A DNA stretch of 64,000 bases from Roseovarius mucosus (GCF_002080415.1 NZ_CP020474.1:1749501-1813500), one strand, 5' to 3'. Shown: positions 54,679 through 64,000, numbered from the stretch's first letter. Notes: generated by a model not told the origin, from the sequence alone. Numbers and translations are program-made.

Positions 54679-55440
54679 TCATGATTTGATGCGGTATCCG
54701 GTCTTGAAGATCATCCAAACCGCCGCAAGGCAGAGGCCAAAGAACACAGCGACCGCCAAAAGACTGTATCCGATCCCCACATCCGCCACCCCGAAAAACG
54801 CCCAGCGAAACCCTGAGATGAGGTAAACAACCGGGTTGAACAGCGTCACCACCTGCCACGCCGGCGGCAACATCGAGATGGAATAGAACGCCCCCCCAAG
54901 AAACACGAGCGGCGTGATCACCAACAGCGGGATCAATTGCAATTGCTGAAAATTCTCGGCCCAAATGCCGATGATGAAGCCAAAAAGGGCAAAGGACAGA
55001 CAGATCATCACCAAAAACAGCACCATGATCCAAGGATGCTGAATATCGAGATCAACAAACAGGCTGGCCGTGATCAGGATCACCGAGCCGATCATCAACG
55101 CCTTGGTCGCCGCCGCGCCAACGTAACCCAGCACGATTTCTAGGAAATTGACCGGGGCCGAGAGCAATTCAAAGATCGTGCCGATGAATTTCGGGAAATA
55201 GATCCCGAAAGAGGCGTTGGAAATTGCCTGCGTCATCACGCTGAGCATGATCAGGCCGGGCACGATAAAGGCGGCATAGCTCACACCCTCCACCTCTTGG
55301 ATCCGCCCACCAATGGCGGCACCAAAGACCACGAAATAGAGCGTGGTCGAAATGACCGGCGACAGCAGACTCTCCAGGATGGTGCGGAAAAACCGCTTCA
55401 TCTCGTAGATGTAAATGGCGCGAATAGCGTGCAGGTTCAT
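54679..55440 (-). CDS. ABC-2 type transporter permease
   Basis: A 253-residue inner-membrane protein with six helices ([91 protein letters not shown], and [18 protein letters not shown]). It pairs with the ATPase gene upstream (ATGA overlap). This NodJ/ABC-2 type exports lipids, polysaccharide or drugs; the substrate is unknown. Confidence 0.93.
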   Translation of the reverse strand: MNLHAIRAIYIYEMKRFFRTILESLLSPVISTTLYFVVFGAAIGGRIQEVEGVSYAAFIVPGLIMLSVMTQAISNASFGIYFPKFIGTIFELLSAPVNFLEIVLGYVGAAATKALMIGSVILITASLFVDLDIQHPWIMVLFLVMICLSFALFGFIIGIWAENFQQLQLIPLLVITPLVFLGGAFYSISMLPPAWQVVTLFNPVVYLISGFRWAFFGVADVGIGYSLLAVAVFFGLCLAAVWMIFKTGYRIKS

Positions 55441-56366
55441 GCTGCGTCCTCCCGCACAAGGCCCACGAAAATCTCTTCGAGACTGCTCTGGCGTGTTTCG
55501 ATGTCTCGTACCGACAGCCCCTCGGCAGCCAAGGCCTGCAAAAGCCGGGTGATGCCGGTGCCCTCGCCGCGTGTGTCATAATGATAGATCAACGCCTGAC
55601 CGTCCGGGGCCTGTTCCAGATCATAGCCAGAGAGAGCCTCTGGCACGTGCTCAAGCGGCGACACCAGATCAATCCGCAAGGATTTGCGCCCCATCCGACG
55701 CATCAGCGCGGCCTTGTCCTCGATCAACAGGATTTCTCCCTTGTTGATGACCGCGATCCGGTCGGCCATGGCCTCGGCCTCTTCCAGATAATGCGTGGTC
55801 AGGATGATGGTCACGCCGCTTTCTTTCAACCCGCGCACCACCTCCCACATATCCCGGCGCAACTCCACATCGACGCCCGCCGTCGGCTCGTCGAGAAACA
55901 GAACACGCGGCTCGTGACAGAGCGCCTTGGCGATCAGAACCCGGCGCTTCATCCCACCCGAAAGCTCGCGAATCCGGTTGTTGCGCTTATCCCAAAGCGA
56001 GAGTTGCCGCAAAATACGCTCTATCAGCGCCTCATCCGGCGACCGCCCGAATAGCCCCCTTGAAAAGCGCACGGTGTTGATGACCTTTTCGAAAGGTTCC
56101 AACGCAATTTCCTGTGGCACAAGGCCGATCATCGCCCGCGCGGCACGATAGCCGGTCACAATGTCATGCCCCCCGACCGAAGCCCGCCCACCCGTCGGCG
56201 TGGTAATGCCGCAGAGTGTCGAAATCAGCGTCGTCTTGCCTGCCCCATTGGGACCAAGCAGCGCAAGGATTTCGCCCTCTTCTATGCTGAGTGTCACCGC
56301 GTTGAGCGCGACAAAGCCGCCCTTGTAGGTCTTGCTCAGACCCTCGACCGTTACGATAGCTGTCAT
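55437..56366 (-). CDS. ABC transporter ATP-binding protein
   Basis: A 309-residue ATPase with Walker [10 protein letters not shown] at 38-46, signature LSGGMKRR at 135-142, Walker B VLFLDEP at 155-161 and H-loop [14 protein letters not shown], the DrrA/NodI-type of ABC-2 exporters. ATG 56366 follows GGGGAA; a longer frame to 56429 lacks homology. Coupled with the permease, it forms an exporter. Confidence 0.95.
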   Translation of the reverse strand: MTAIVTVEGLSKTYKGGFVALNAVTLSIEEGEILALLGPNGAGKTTLISTLCGITTPTGGRASVGGHDIVTGYRAARAMIGLVPQEIALEPFEKVINTVRFSRGLFGRSPDEALIERILRQLSLWDKRNNRIRELSGGMKRRVLIAKALCHEPRVLFLDEPTAGVDVELRRDMWEVVRGLKESGVTIILTTHYLEEAEAMADRIAVINKGEILLIEDKAALMRRMGRKSLRIDLVSPLEHVPEALSGYDLEQAPDGQALIYHYDTRGEGTGITRLLQALAAEGLSVRDIETRQSSLEEIFVGLVREDAA

Positions 56367-56566
56367 AGATATTCCCCTTTGTGCGGAACCTAATCCATCG
56401 ACACCCGAACGCAACGCGCATCCCGGCATAGGTCCCTGTGCGTCGATGCGCGGTGTCGCCGATCAAAGAACAGTCTGTTTTTGTGAGTTTGTTCATAGTT
56501 TGCCTGCATGATGCTAGAGTACCGACCACACGGGGTGGCGGGCCTGACGACGGCAAGGGGAACGGG

Positions 56567-57283
56567 ATGATCAAGCATATATTCAGGCTTGTTCTGCTGG
56601 CGTGTACGCTGATGACGGGGGTCAGCCAAGCGCAGGCAGAACCGCGCATTCTGGTCATGGGTGATTCGCTTTTGGCGATGCACAAGCTGACTGGGCGTTC
56701 TGTTTCCTCGTCGGTGGAGCGGGAATTGGGGGTGCGCGTCACCGATATGTCGGTTGCCGGAGCACGGTTTCTTTACCGCCTGCCGATCACCGGCGCGCTT
56801 GGCCTGAACATCACCAAGCAATATCGGCAGGGCGATTGGGATTGGGCCGTGCTGAATGGCGGCGGCAATGATCTCTGGCTTGGCTGCGGCTGCATGCGCT
56901 GTGGGGGCAAGCTCGATCGCCTGATTTCCCGGGATGGGCGACGCGGCGCGATCCCCGGCTTTGTCTCGCGCCTCCGTCAAAGCGGGGCGCAGGTGATCTA
57001 TGTCGGTTATCTGCGCACGCCGGGCATCACATCACCTGTGGAACATTGCACCGATGAAGGGGCCGAGATGGATCGTCGCGTGGCGCTCTTGGCGGGGCTT
57101 GACCGGGGTGTGCATTTCCTGCCCCTTGCAGACATGGTGCCGCATGGCGACCGATCCTATCACGGGATCGACCTTATTCACCCCTCGTTCAAGGCCAGCC
57201 GCATGATCGGCCAACGCATTGCGGATGTCATCGCCGGAAATGACCCCGGCACCGTATCCCGCAATCGACTTCTGACAGAGTGA
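56567..57283 (+). CDS. Secreted SGNH/GDSL hydrolase with Cys motif
   Basis: A 238-residue esterase-like protein with a signal peptide (to about A24). SGNH blocks: MGDSLLAMH with nucleophile Ser34, block III GGGND at 98-102, and block V in GIDLIHPSF with D and H. A Cys cluster C107-G-C109-M-R-C112 follows block III, plus a later Cys in VEHCTDEG, probably disulfides. AAGGGGAA precedes ATG 56567. It may cleave esters on peptidoglycan, lipids or polysaccharide. Divergent from the ABC exporter. Confidence 0.82.
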   Translation: MIKHIFRLVLLACTLMTGVSQAQAEPRILVMGDSLLAMHKLTGRSVSSSVERELGVRVTDMSVAGARFLYRLPITGALGLNITKQYRQGDWDWAVLNGGGNDLWLGCGCMRCGGKLDRLISRDGRRGAIPGFVSRLRQSGAQVIYVGYLRTPGITSPVEHCTDEGAEMDRRVALLAGLDRGVHFLPLADMVPHGDRSYHGIDLIHPSFKASRMIGQRIADVIAGNDPGTVSRNRLLTE

Positions 57284-57289
57284 TGCAAC

Positions 57290-57793
57290 CTAGCTGATCA
57301 ACCGTTTAAGCCAGCCTTTCTTTTCCGCCTCGGGTTCCGGATCGTCCTCTGACGGACCTTCCAGCACTTCTTCGAGGCGGGTAAAGAACTGATCCGCCAT
57401 CTTTTTGGCAAAACCGTCCACCAACCGGCTTCCCAGCTGCGCCAGCTTGCCGCCGACGCTCGCCTCGACATCATAGCTCAGCCGCGTGCCGGTTTCACTG
57501 TCTTCCAGCCGCACATTGGCCCCGCCCTTGGCATAGCCTGCGGCCCCACCTTTGCCCTCGCCGGTCAGGGTCAGACTTTCCAACTCCACGATGTTCGACA
57601 CTTTGACCATGCCCTTGAACGTCGCCTTCACCGGCCCGACCTTTTGCACAACGGTCGCCTCGAACCCCTCTTCGGGCGTGCCCGTCACCTCCTGCGCGCC
57701 GGGCACACATTCCTTGAGCACCTCTGGGCTCAGCAGGGCCGCCCAGACCGTCGCCCGATCCGCCTTGATGTCGCGCGCGTCACTCATCTGCAT
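57290..57793 (-). CDS. CoxG/SRPBCC family protein
   Basis: A 167-residue protein of the CoxG type (START-like fold): MSDARDIKADRATVWAALLS, VLKECVPGAQEVTGTPEEGF, then VKATFKGMVKVSNIVELESL and GTRLSYDVEASVGGKLAQLG, SRLVDGFAKKMADQFFTRLE. CoxG proteins anchor or mature CO dehydrogenase, but no cox structural genes are visible here; it may bind lipid or another molybdo-enzyme. Confidence 0.85.
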   Translation of the reverse strand: MQMSDARDIKADRATVWAALLSPEVLKECVPGAQEVTGTPEEGFEATVVQKVGPVKATFKGMVKVSNIVELESLTLTGEGKGGAAGYAKGGANVRLEDSETGTRLSYDVEASVGGKLAQLGSRLVDGFAKKMADQFFTRLEEVLEGPSEDDPEPEAEKKGWLKRLIS

Positions 57794-57940
57794 CTGCTTG
57801 GTCCCTCCCGTTCCATCACCCCCCTACCCTAGCGCAGCCCCAATGCCGCGCCAAGAGAGCAGAAAGTCGGAGCGGCGCGTGGCATCTGGCCTTCGCGCGC
57901 GCCTGCCCTTACCCTGCGCCCAAACAAGATTGGGGCAAAG

Positions 57941-59026
57941 ATGCTGTCAGGTCTGCGCGTGGTGGAATTCGAAGGGCTGGGGCCCGCGCCCTTTGCCACG
58001 ATGATGCTGGCCGAAATGGGCGCAGAGGTGATCGTGATCCACCGCCCCGGTGCCGGCAATCCCGTGGCGGGCGCCAAGAACTTGCTCGACCGTGGCAAGC
58101 GGTCCATCGTGCTGGATCTTAAAACCACAGCGGATATCGCCATTGCCCGCGCCCTGATTGAACGCGCGGATGCGCTGATCGAGGGATTTCGCCCCGGCGT
58201 GATGGAGCGGCTGGGTCTGGGGCCAGAGACGATGCAGGCCGCCAACCCGCGCCTTGTCTATGGGCGCATGACCGGCTGGGGGCAGGACGGGCCGCGCGCC
58301 CATGAGGCGGGGCATGATCTCAACTATATCGCCACCTCCGGCGCGCTCTGGTATGCGGGCGCGCCCGGTACACCGCCGCAGACGCCCGCTACCCTTGTGG
58401 GCGATGTGGGCGGCGGCGCGCTTTATCTTTTGGCCGGGATGCTGGCAGGTCTGATCCGCGCCGCGCGCACCGGACAGGGCACCGTGGTGGATGCGGCCAT
58501 TGTCGATGGCTCGGCGCATATGATGGCGCTTTTGATGTCGATGATGCCCACCGGTAACCTCAGCATGACGCGCGGTCAAAGCCTGCTTGATGGCCCACAT
58601 TGGAGCCGCGTCTACGCCTGCGCGTGCGGCGGCTGGCTCACGGTGCAATGCCTTGAGCCACAGTTCTACGCCGCGTTCCTGTCCCGCCTTGGCCTATCGG
58701 ACGATCCTCATCTCGCGGCGCAGCACGACCGCGCGCAATGGCCCGAACAGGGGGCCAGATTGGCCGCCCTCTTTGCCGCGCAGCCGCTGGCACATTGGGC
58801 CGAGGTCTTTGCCGGGTCGGATGCTTGCGTCGCGCCGGTTTTGCGCCCCGATCAGGCCGCACAAGATCCGCATATGGCAGCGCGTGGCGTCTGGCAGGAG
58901 GATGGTGGCGGCCTTAGCCCCACCCCCGCCCCCCGGTTTGACGGTCAACGCCACAGCGTCGCCCCACCACCCACACGCGGAGAGCACAGCGCCGAAATTC
59001 GCGCTTGGCTTGATGCGCCCCTCTGA
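57941..59026 (+). CDS. CaiB/BaiF family CoA-transferase
   Basis: A class III CoA-transferase or alpha-methylacyl-CoA racemase, 361 residues. It begins [20 protein letters not shown], with the CoA-binding region and the catalytic Asp in [17 protein letters not shown]; also [20 protein letters not shown]. The [20 protein letters not shown] opening and length resemble racemases. It begins the run caiB-yaiI-DMT-OCD-hydrolase on the same strand. Confidence 0.9.
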   Translation: MLSGLRVVEFEGLGPAPFATMMLAEMGAEVIVIHRPGAGNPVAGAKNLLDRGKRSIVLDLKTTADIAIARALIERADALIEGFRPGVMERLGLGPETMQAANPRLVYGRMTGWGQDGPRAHEAGHDLNYIATSGALWYAGAPGTPPQTPATLVGDVGGGALYLLAGMLAGLIRAARTGQGTVVDAAIVDGSAHMMALLMSMMPTGNLSMTRGQSLLDGPHWSRVYACACGGWLTVQCLEPQFYAAFLSRLGLSDDPHLAAQHDRAQWPEQGARLAALFAAQPLAHWAEVFAGSDACVAPVLRPDQAAQDPHMAARGVWQEDGGGLSPTPAPRFDGQRHSVAPPPTRGEHSAEIRAWLDAPL

Positions 59027-59048
59027 CCCTAGGCAAAAGGACCGCCCT

Positions 59049-59501
59049 ATGCCCATTTACGTCGATGCTGATGCCTGCCCAGTCAAGGACGAGGTCGAGC
59101 GTGTCGGCACGCGGCACGGGCTGCGGATATTTGTGGTCTCGAACGGCGGTCTGCGCCCATCGCGCAATCCGCTTGTCGAGATGGTGATTGTGCCCGACGG
59201 CCCCGACGTGGCCGATATGTGGATCGCCGAGCGCGCGGGGACAGGCGATGTGGTCATCACCGGGGATATCCCCTTGGCCGCGAAATGCGTGGCAGCGGGC
59301 GCGCTGGTGCTCAAACACAACGGCGAGGCGCTGACGGGGGCCAACATCGGCAACGTGCTCGCCACGCGCGACCTCATGGCCGACCTGCGCGCCGCAGACC
59401 CCTTTCGCCAAGGCGGCGGCAAAGGGTTTACAAAGGCCGACCGCTCGCGTTTTCTGGACGCTCTGGAACGGGCGGTGCGGGCTGCGGCCCGTAACATCTA
59501 A
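59049..59501 (+). CDS. YaiI/YqxD (DUF188) family protein
   Basis: A 150-residue cytosolic protein with the family signature [60 protein letters not shown], a PIN-like acidic arrangement. Function is not settled. ATG 59049 begins 22 bases after the transferase; the longer frame to 58587 overlaps that gene and is rejected. Confidence 0.92.
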   Translation: MPIYVDADACPVKDEVERVGTRHGLRIFVVSNGGLRPSRNPLVEMVIVPDGPDVADMWIAERAGTGDVVITGDIPLAAKCVAAGALVLKHNGEALTGANIGNVLATRDLMADLRAADPFRQGGGKGFTKADRSRFLDALERAVRAAARNI

Positions 59502-59511
59502 AGGACGTCCC

Positions 59512-60483
59512 ATGACCACCGCCGCAACCATTCAGCGTTCCAACCTGATCGGCGCTGGCTATGCGCTGGCGGCGGTGCTGTGTTTTTCGCTCAACGATGT
59601 GGGGATCAAGTTTCTCTCGGATAGCTATGCCCTGCATCAGGTGGTATTTATCCGGGCACTGGTGGGCATGGCGGCTTTTGTGGCCTTTGTCATGCCTTTT
59701 GCGGGCGGTCTGGCCCTTATCCGCACGCGCCGCCCGAAAATGCACCTTTTGCGCGGCCTCTGCGTGGTTAGCGCCAATACCTGTCTCTTTCTGGGTCTGG
59801 CGGCAATGCCGATTGCCGATGCCGTGGCGGTGTTCTTTGTCTCGCCGCTGGTGATCACCGTGTTCTCGGTGCTGTTCCTGCGCGAGAGCGTCGGCACCCG
59901 GCGATGGGCGGCCATTGCCGTGGGGTTTCTGGGCGTTTTGGTGATCGTCAAGCCGGGCACAGCGGCGTTTCAACTGGCCTCGCTTTTGCCCATTGCGGCG
60001 GCGTTTCTCTACGCCGTCATGCATATCCTCGCGCGCAAGATCGGCGGCACCGAGAGCGCGCCAACCATGGCCTTCTACATCCAGCTTACCTTTATCATCG
60101 CCAGCACGGTCATCGGCCTCAGCTTTGGCGATGGGCGCTTTGCCGGGATGGGGCATCCGTCGCTTGAATTCCTGTTCCGCGCTTGGGTTTGGCCCGCGCC
60201 GGGGGATTGGCCGATCCTGATCATGCTTGGCATATCCGGCATGTTGGGGGGTCTCTTCATCTCTCAGGCCTACCGGCTGTCCGAGGCCGCCTTTGCCGCG
60301 CCCTTTGAATATGTCGCCATGCCGATGGCGATCATGTGGGGGGTGACGGTGTTTGGCACCTGGCCCGATGCGACCGCTTGGATCGGAATTGCCCTGATTG
60401 TGGGCTCTGGGCTCTATCTCTTGTGGCGCGAGTCGGTCAAGGATGCGACGCTGGCCGCCAAAGCCCCGACCTATCGCCGCTAA
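59512..60483 (+). CDS. DMT superfamily permease (EamA)
   Basis: A 323-residue, ten-helix transporter: AAVLCFSLNDVGIKFLSDSY, NTCLFLGLAAMPIADAVAVF, FVSPLVITVFSVLFLRESVG, then the second repeat FLYAVMHILARKIGGTES and LGISGMLGGLFISQAYRLSE. It lies 10 bases after yaiI. Rhodobacterales have many of these; substrate unknown. Confidence 0.92.
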   Translation: MTTAATIQRSNLIGAGYALAAVLCFSLNDVGIKFLSDSYALHQVVFIRALVGMAAFVAFVMPFAGGLALIRTRRPKMHLLRGLCVVSANTCLFLGLAAMPIADAVAVFFVSPLVITVFSVLFLRESVGTRRWAAIAVGFLGVLVIVKPGTAAFQLASLLPIAAAFLYAVMHILARKIGGTESAPTMAFYIQLTFIIASTVIGLSFGDGRFAGMGHPSLEFLFRAWVWPAPGDWPILIMLGISGMLGGLFISQAYRLSEAAFAAPFEYVAMPMAIMWGVTVFGTWPDATAWIGIALIVGSGLYLLWRESVKDATLAAKAPTYRR

Positions 60484-60498
60484 ACACAGGAGAAACGC

Positions 60499-61416
60499 AT
60501 GAGCCTGACGATCATTCCTTTTGCCCAAGGCGAGGCGCATCTGGACTGGCTCGGTCTCTGTGCTGCGTTCGAGGCAGGGCACCGCCTGCCCAAGGCCGAG
60601 ATTGCCGATACGCTGCTCTACCGGGGCCGCGATACGCTTCTCAATCGCGCGGCATGGATTGACGGCATGGGGCTCGCGGTGAAATCCGCCACGATCTTTC
60701 CGGGCAATCCAGAGCGGGGCGATCCCATGATCAACGGGGCGGTCAATCTCTATTCCGATAGCGATGGCACGCTCGAGGCGCTGGTTGATTTCCACCTTGT
60801 GACCAAGTGGAAAACCGCCGGTGACAGCCTCTATGCTGCCACGCGGCTGGCGCGGCCCGATAGCGAAACCATCCTGATTGTCGGCGCGGGCACCGTGGGC
60901 CGCTCGCTTTGGCAGGCCTATCGCGCGGTCTTTCCGCAGGCGCGGTTCAGCATCTGGAACCGCACCCGCGCCAATGCCGAGGCGATGGCGGCAGAGTGTG
61001 AGGGGATGAGCGTAGCCGAGGATCTGGAAACAGCGGTGCGCGCGGCGGATATCGTCACCTCTGCCACCATGTCCAGCGATCCGCTGATCAAGGGGGGCTG
61101 GCTGCGCCCCGGTCAGCACATTGACCTGATCGGGGCCTATCGCCCCGATATGCGCGAAGCGGATGATGCCGCCATCGCCCGAGCGCGGGTGTTTGTCGAT
61201 AGTTTCGACACCACAGTGGATCATATCGGCGAGATCAAGACGCCACTGGACACCGGGGCGATCACCCGGGATCACCTGATTGCAGATTTCTACCAGCCTG
61301 AACGCTTCCGGCGACAATCGCCCAAAGATATCACCCTGTTCAAAAATGGTGGCGGCGCGCATCTCGACCTGATGACAAGCCGCTATATTCTCGACGCCTG
61401 GAGGGCGGCGGCATGA
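60499..61416 (+). CDS. Ornithine cyclodeaminase/mu-crystallin family protein
   Basis: A 305-residue NAD(P)-binding protein. It shows ILIVGAGTVGRSLWQAYRAV as the Rossmann loop, YATRLARPDSE and VVDFHLVTKWKTAGDSLYAA-like N-terminal residues including the Lys pair used in this family (VKSATIFPGNPERG), and DIVTSATMSSDPLIKGGWLR, GQHIDLIGAYRPDM. Members include ornithine cyclodeaminase, alanine dehydrogenase and imine reductases; which is meant here is unclear. 15 bases after the DMT gene. Confidence 0.9.
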   Translation: MSLTIIPFAQGEAHLDWLGLCAAFEAGHRLPKAEIADTLLYRGRDTLLNRAAWIDGMGLAVKSATIFPGNPERGDPMINGAVNLYSDSDGTLEALVDFHLVTKWKTAGDSLYAATRLARPDSETILIVGAGTVGRSLWQAYRAVFPQARFSIWNRTRANAEAMAAECEGMSVAEDLETAVRAADIVTSATMSSDPLIKGGWLRPGQHIDLIGAYRPDMREADDAAIARARVFVDSFDTTVDHIGEIKTPLDTGAITRDHLIADFYQPERFRRQSPKDITLFKNGGGAHLDLMTSRYILDAWRAAA

Positions 61417-62336
61417 TCTGGCTTGGCTTTTTGATCCTTGTGGGGCTGCTCATCGCCGCCCCGTTTCTGCGCGAAGCGATGAAGCCTGTGATGAATGACA
61501 GGCTCCGCAAACATGCCCCCGGCGACTTTGCCCATCTCTCACGTGGGATCACGCATTATCGCTGGCTGGGGGCCACGCGCGGGCCGGTGGCGGTTTGTGT
61601 GCATGGTCTGACCACGCCCTCTTTTGTCTGGCAGGGCATCGCGGCGGGATTGGGCAAACTTGGCTATCGCGTGCTGGTCTATGACCTTTATGGGCGCGGC
61701 TATAGCGATAGGCCAGATGGCCCGCAGGACAGCGCCTTTTTCATCAACCAGCTTGAGGAATTGCTCGAGGATCAGGGCATTACAGGCGATTTTACGCTTC
61801 TGGGCTATTCCATGGGCGGCGCGATTGCCACGGCCTTTGCCGCCCTGCATCCCGAGCGCCTGCGCGCGCTCATTTTGATTGCACCTGCGGGCTTTGGGCA
61901 TGATCTGGGACCGCTGGCAGAACGGGTGGCGCGCGGCGGCTGGTTTGCGCAATGGCTGATGCTTGCCGGCTTTCCGCGCAGCTTTCGCAAAGGCTGCGAG
62001 GCAGAGCGGCATCTGCCCTCCAGCGTTCCGGGCATCGTCGATCTGCAACAGGCCCAACTGCGCACTCGCGGCTTTGTGCCCGCGGTCGCCCGTTCCATCA
62101 GTGGGATGGTCTCAGAGGATCTGACCGAAGAGCATGCGGATATCGCCGAAAGCCGCCTGCCCGTGCTGGCGATCTGGGGGCGCGAAGATACCGTTATCCC
62201 GCTGCGCAGCATGGCGCGACTGGCCGAGGTCAACCGAAACGCCCGCCAAGAGGTGATCGAGGGCGCGGGCCATGGCCTGACCTATACCCACGCCGACGCG
62301 GTGTTGACCGCGCTGCGTGATCTGATGCGCGATTAA
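61413..62336 (+). CDS. Alpha/beta-fold hydrolase
   Basis: A 307-residue hydrolase with an N-terminal hydrophobic segment (IWLGFLILVGLLIAAPFL), the oxyanion VAVCVHGLTTPSFVWQGI, the nucleophile elbow GYSMGGAIATAFA, the acid in LAIWGREDTVIPL and His in EGAGHGLTYTH. It overlaps the OCD gene by 4 bases (ATGA). Its stop overlaps the convergent MFS stop. An esterase or lipase-type role is likely, membrane-anchored. Confidence 0.9.
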   Translation: MIWLGFLILVGLLIAAPFLREAMKPVMNDRLRKHAPGDFAHLSRGITHYRWLGATRGPVAVCVHGLTTPSFVWQGIAAGLGKLGYRVLVYDLYGRGYSDRPDGPQDSAFFINQLEELLEDQGITGDFTLLGYSMGGAIATAFAALHPERLRALILIAPAGFGHDLGPLAERVARGGWFAQWLMLAGFPRSFRKGCEAERHLPSSVPGIVDLQQAQLRTRGFVPAVARSISGMVSEDLTEEHADIAESRLPVLAIWGREDTVIPLRSMARLAEVNRNARQEVIEGAGHGLTYTHADAVLTALRDLMRD

Positions 62337-63565
62337 GCTGCCTGCAACCGCCGCTCCTTGATCGGCAGGTGGACGATGGCCGAGAAGGCGCCGACACCCA
62401 CACCAATCCACCAGACCATCGTATAATTCCCGTAAAGATCATACATCTTGCCACCCAGCCAGACGCCCATAAAGCTGCCAAGCTGGTGGGAAAAGAACAC
62501 GATCCCATAGAGCGTGCCCATGTAGCGCAACCCGTAAAGATGCGCGACGAGACCGGATGTCAGAGGCACGGTCGCCAACCACAGAGCCCCCATCGAGACC
62601 GAAAAAAGCAATACCGTCGCAGGCGTAATTGGCGTCATGATGAACGCCGCTGCAATCAGCGTCCGGCCCAGATAGATACCCGCCAGCAGGTTCTTCTTGG
62701 AATAGCGCTTGCCCAGCCATCCTGCCGTCAGCGTGCCCGCGATATTGGCCAGACCGATGATCGAAATCGCCACAGCGCCCAGCGCCGAGGTGGTGGTGAT
62801 GCCAATATTATGCAGCGCCCCACCGGGCAGGATAGGGCCACACATCTCGGTGACAAAGGCCGGGAAATGCGCGGTGACAAAGGCCAGTTGATAACCGCAA
62901 CTGAAAAATCCGAGAAAGATCAGGGTAAAGGAGGGATCGCGAAAGGCGCGGCGCAGGATCGTGCCCATCGATTCCTCGATCACCGTGCGGTCCACCGGGG
63001 CGGGCGCGCGCATCAGCGGCAGCATCGCCAAAACCGCGATGATCACGGCGGCAAAGATCAGGAACACGCTCTGCCATGTCATCAGCGAGAGCATGAATTC
63101 TGCCAGAGGCGCGCCAAACACCTGCCCCGCCGATCCCGCAGCAGTGGCAATGGCGAGGCTCATCGAGCGGTTCTCGTCCGAACTTGCCCGCCCGACCACG
63201 GCGAGGATCACGCCAAATCCGGTGCCCGCAATGCCAAAACCCACGAGAATCTCATAGAGTTGATGCGCCTCTGGCGTGACAGCAAAGGACGACAGCACCA
63301 AACCCGCCGCATAGGTCAGCGCGCCCAGAATGATCGCCTTTTGGTCGCCGATCTTTTCGGCCAGCGCGCCAAAAATCGGCTGGCCAAAGCCCCACGCAAG
63401 ATTCTGGATCGCGATGGCCAGCGAAAACTCGGCGCGGGGCCAATTGAACTCGGTCGCAATCGGAATCTGAAACACGCCAAACGAGGCGCGGATCGCAAAG
63501 GAAATCAGAATAATGGTGCAACCCGCCACAAGAACGGGGGTAATCAGGGGGGCGGATTTCGGCAT
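62333..63565 (-). CDS. MFS transporter
   Basis: A 410-residue, 12-helix permease of the oxalate/formate (OFA) or monocarboxylate-like group: RASFGVFQIPIATEFNWPRA in helix 1, SLAIAIQNLAWGFGQPIFGA, and GTLTAGWLGKRYSKKNLLAG, LGSFMGVWLGGKMYDLYGN. Those features suit uptake of small organic anions. Directly upstream is the arylformamidase-like gene on the same strand. Confidence 0.9.
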   Translation of the reverse strand: MPKSAPLITPVLVAGCTIILISFAIRASFGVFQIPIATEFNWPRAEFSLAIAIQNLAWGFGQPIFGALAEKIGDQKAIILGALTYAAGLVLSSFAVTPEAHQLYEILVGFGIAGTGFGVILAVVGRASSDENRSMSLAIATAAGSAGQVFGAPLAEFMLSLMTWQSVFLIFAAVIIAVLAMLPLMRAPAPVDRTVIEESMGTILRRAFRDPSFTLIFLGFFSCGYQLAFVTAHFPAFVTEMCGPILPGGALHNIGITTTSALGAVAISIIGLANIAGTLTAGWLGKRYSKKNLLAGIYLGRTLIAAAFIMTPITPATVLLFSVSMGALWLATVPLTSGLVAHLYGLRYMGTLYGIVFFSHQLGSFMGVWLGGKMYDLYGNYTMVWWIGVGVGAFSAIVHLPIKERRLQAA

Positions 63566-63652
63566 TGGATCCTCGCGCGCTATCCCGGCACTCTAGGCTA
63601 ATCGCAAGAGGCGTCAATTCAGGCTTTGTGATGGGCCGCATCACGTTTTGCA

Positions 63653-64000
63653 TCACCCGAGGAGTTGTGACACCATGCGGCTATTCGCATCGGTCAAGGC
63701 CTCGATCACGTCGAAATGGTGCCGCCCGGCAGCAATCTCATGGCCCGCATTCCACGCCTCTGCCAGCCATCGCGCCTGATCCAGAAACACGGGCCGCTCA
63801 TCAGAGCCAACCCAGACCGTGACTGGCACAGACAAGGGCCGCATAAGCGCCGGGCTCTCGGCCTCTGCCGTCGCCCGGTCCAGCCGGAAGTGTTCATTCA
63901 TCGAGGTTTCCAGCAAGGGGCGCAGATCCGAGACCGGCGAGATGGGCATGACATGGCTGAGCCGTGCGGCCACGTCACCCGGCAAGACCCCCGGCACCGC
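63653..64000 (-). CDS. Alpha/beta-hydrolase, arylformamidase-like, cut by window edge
   Basis: Only the C-terminal 115 or so residues are present; the frame runs open to the edge. SVPVTVWVGSDERPVFLDQA holds the acid region and GRHHFDVIEALTDANSRMV holds the catalytic His in the HHFDVIE form found in kynurenine formamidase-type hydrolases. The N-terminus with the nucleophile is missing. If confirmed, it would deformylate N-formylkynurenine in tryptophan breakdown. The gap to the MFS gene is 87 bases. Confidence 0.75.
   Translation of the reverse strand, partial: AVPGVLPGDVAARLSHVMPISPVSDLRPLLETSMNEHFRLDRATAEAESPALMRPLSVPVTVWVGSDERPVFLDQARWLAEAWNAGHEIAAGRHHFDVIEALTDANSRMVSQLLG

Noticed and set aside
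59428..61362. Minus-strand frame of 644 codons
   Set aside because: It is antisense to the DMT and OCD genes, both clear by motif. Composition is Arg/His/Gln-rich, as expected for a shadow.
62369..63601. Plus-strand frame of 410 codons
   Set aside because: It covers exactly the MFS gene on the other strand, which has 12 helices and family motifs.
1..64000. CRISPR arrays, tRNA or rRNA genes, insertion sequences, prophage
   Set aside because: No repeat-spacer pattern, cloverleaf-like sequence, transposase or phage structural gene was recognised on reading both strands.

Overview
The window looks like chromosomal DNA of a Roseobacter-group alphaproteobacterium (Rhodobacterales, Rhodobacteraceae). 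It is GC-rich, and the gene set fits that group: a fliF-fliH-fliN-fliP flagellar block with FliL, a MotE-like protein and FlgE/K/L/I/MotB; a DUF1150-Hsp20 pair; a bifunctional ATP sulfurylase/APS kinase; monomeric isocitrate dehydrogenase; a TRAP transporter; and a MoaD/MoaE/PgsA/UvrC run. The genus cannot be named from this sequence alone. No rRNA, tRNA, CRISPR array, insertion sequence or prophage was recognised.

Layout. 0-17.5 kb is a flagellar cluster in two arms: a leftward fliL-hypothetical-motE arm with a rightward fliF-fliH-fliN-fliP arm, and a leftward motB-flgE-flgK-flgL-flgI arm. Between the arms (4.9-11.6 kb) sits an island of four glycosyltransferase-type genes. Three carry the same GT2/GT92-like domain. 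The fourth appears to fuse a DxD glycosyltransferase, a methyltransferase-like module and an alpha/beta-hydrolase. All three flagellar promoter regions carry a CtrA-like TTAA-N7-TTAA site (each with one mismatch), which suggests common cell-cycle/CtrA control.

17.5-31 kb: a TRAP dicarboxylate-type transporter (dctP-dctQ-dctM) with an inverted-repeat operator candidate, a Bcr/CflA efflux pump, monomeric icd, a soluble lytic transglycosylase, dapA, a dihaem cytochrome c peroxidase and sat/cysC. 31-41 kb: DUF1150-hsp20 with a sigma32-like promoter, purE-purK, an epimerase-like protein, a small lipoprotein lytic transglycosylase, a low-GC DUF4145 gene tucked behind parE, a Phd/Doc toxin-antitoxin pair with a clear palindromic operator, and an aldolase-glucokinase pair. 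41-51.5 kb: transporter and acetyltransferase genes, an EF-hand protein, asparaginase, an IalB-like protein, an SCP2-domain protein, pgsA-moaD-moaE, a TetR-regulated PaaK-like ligase/crotonase operon with a perfect operator palindrome, and uvrC. 51.8-64 kb: an SDR, a Ca2+/Na+ antiporter, an S49 protease, an ABC-2 exporter, an SGNH hydrolase, a CoxG-like protein, a five-gene run (CaiB-YaiI-DMT-OCD-hydrolase), an MFS permease and a truncated arylformamidase-like hydrolase at the edge.

The best candidate for something undescribed is the glycosyltransferase island embedded in the flagellar locus, in particular the 781-residue fusion protein and the 748-residue protein with a decayed N-terminal copy of its own catalytic domain.
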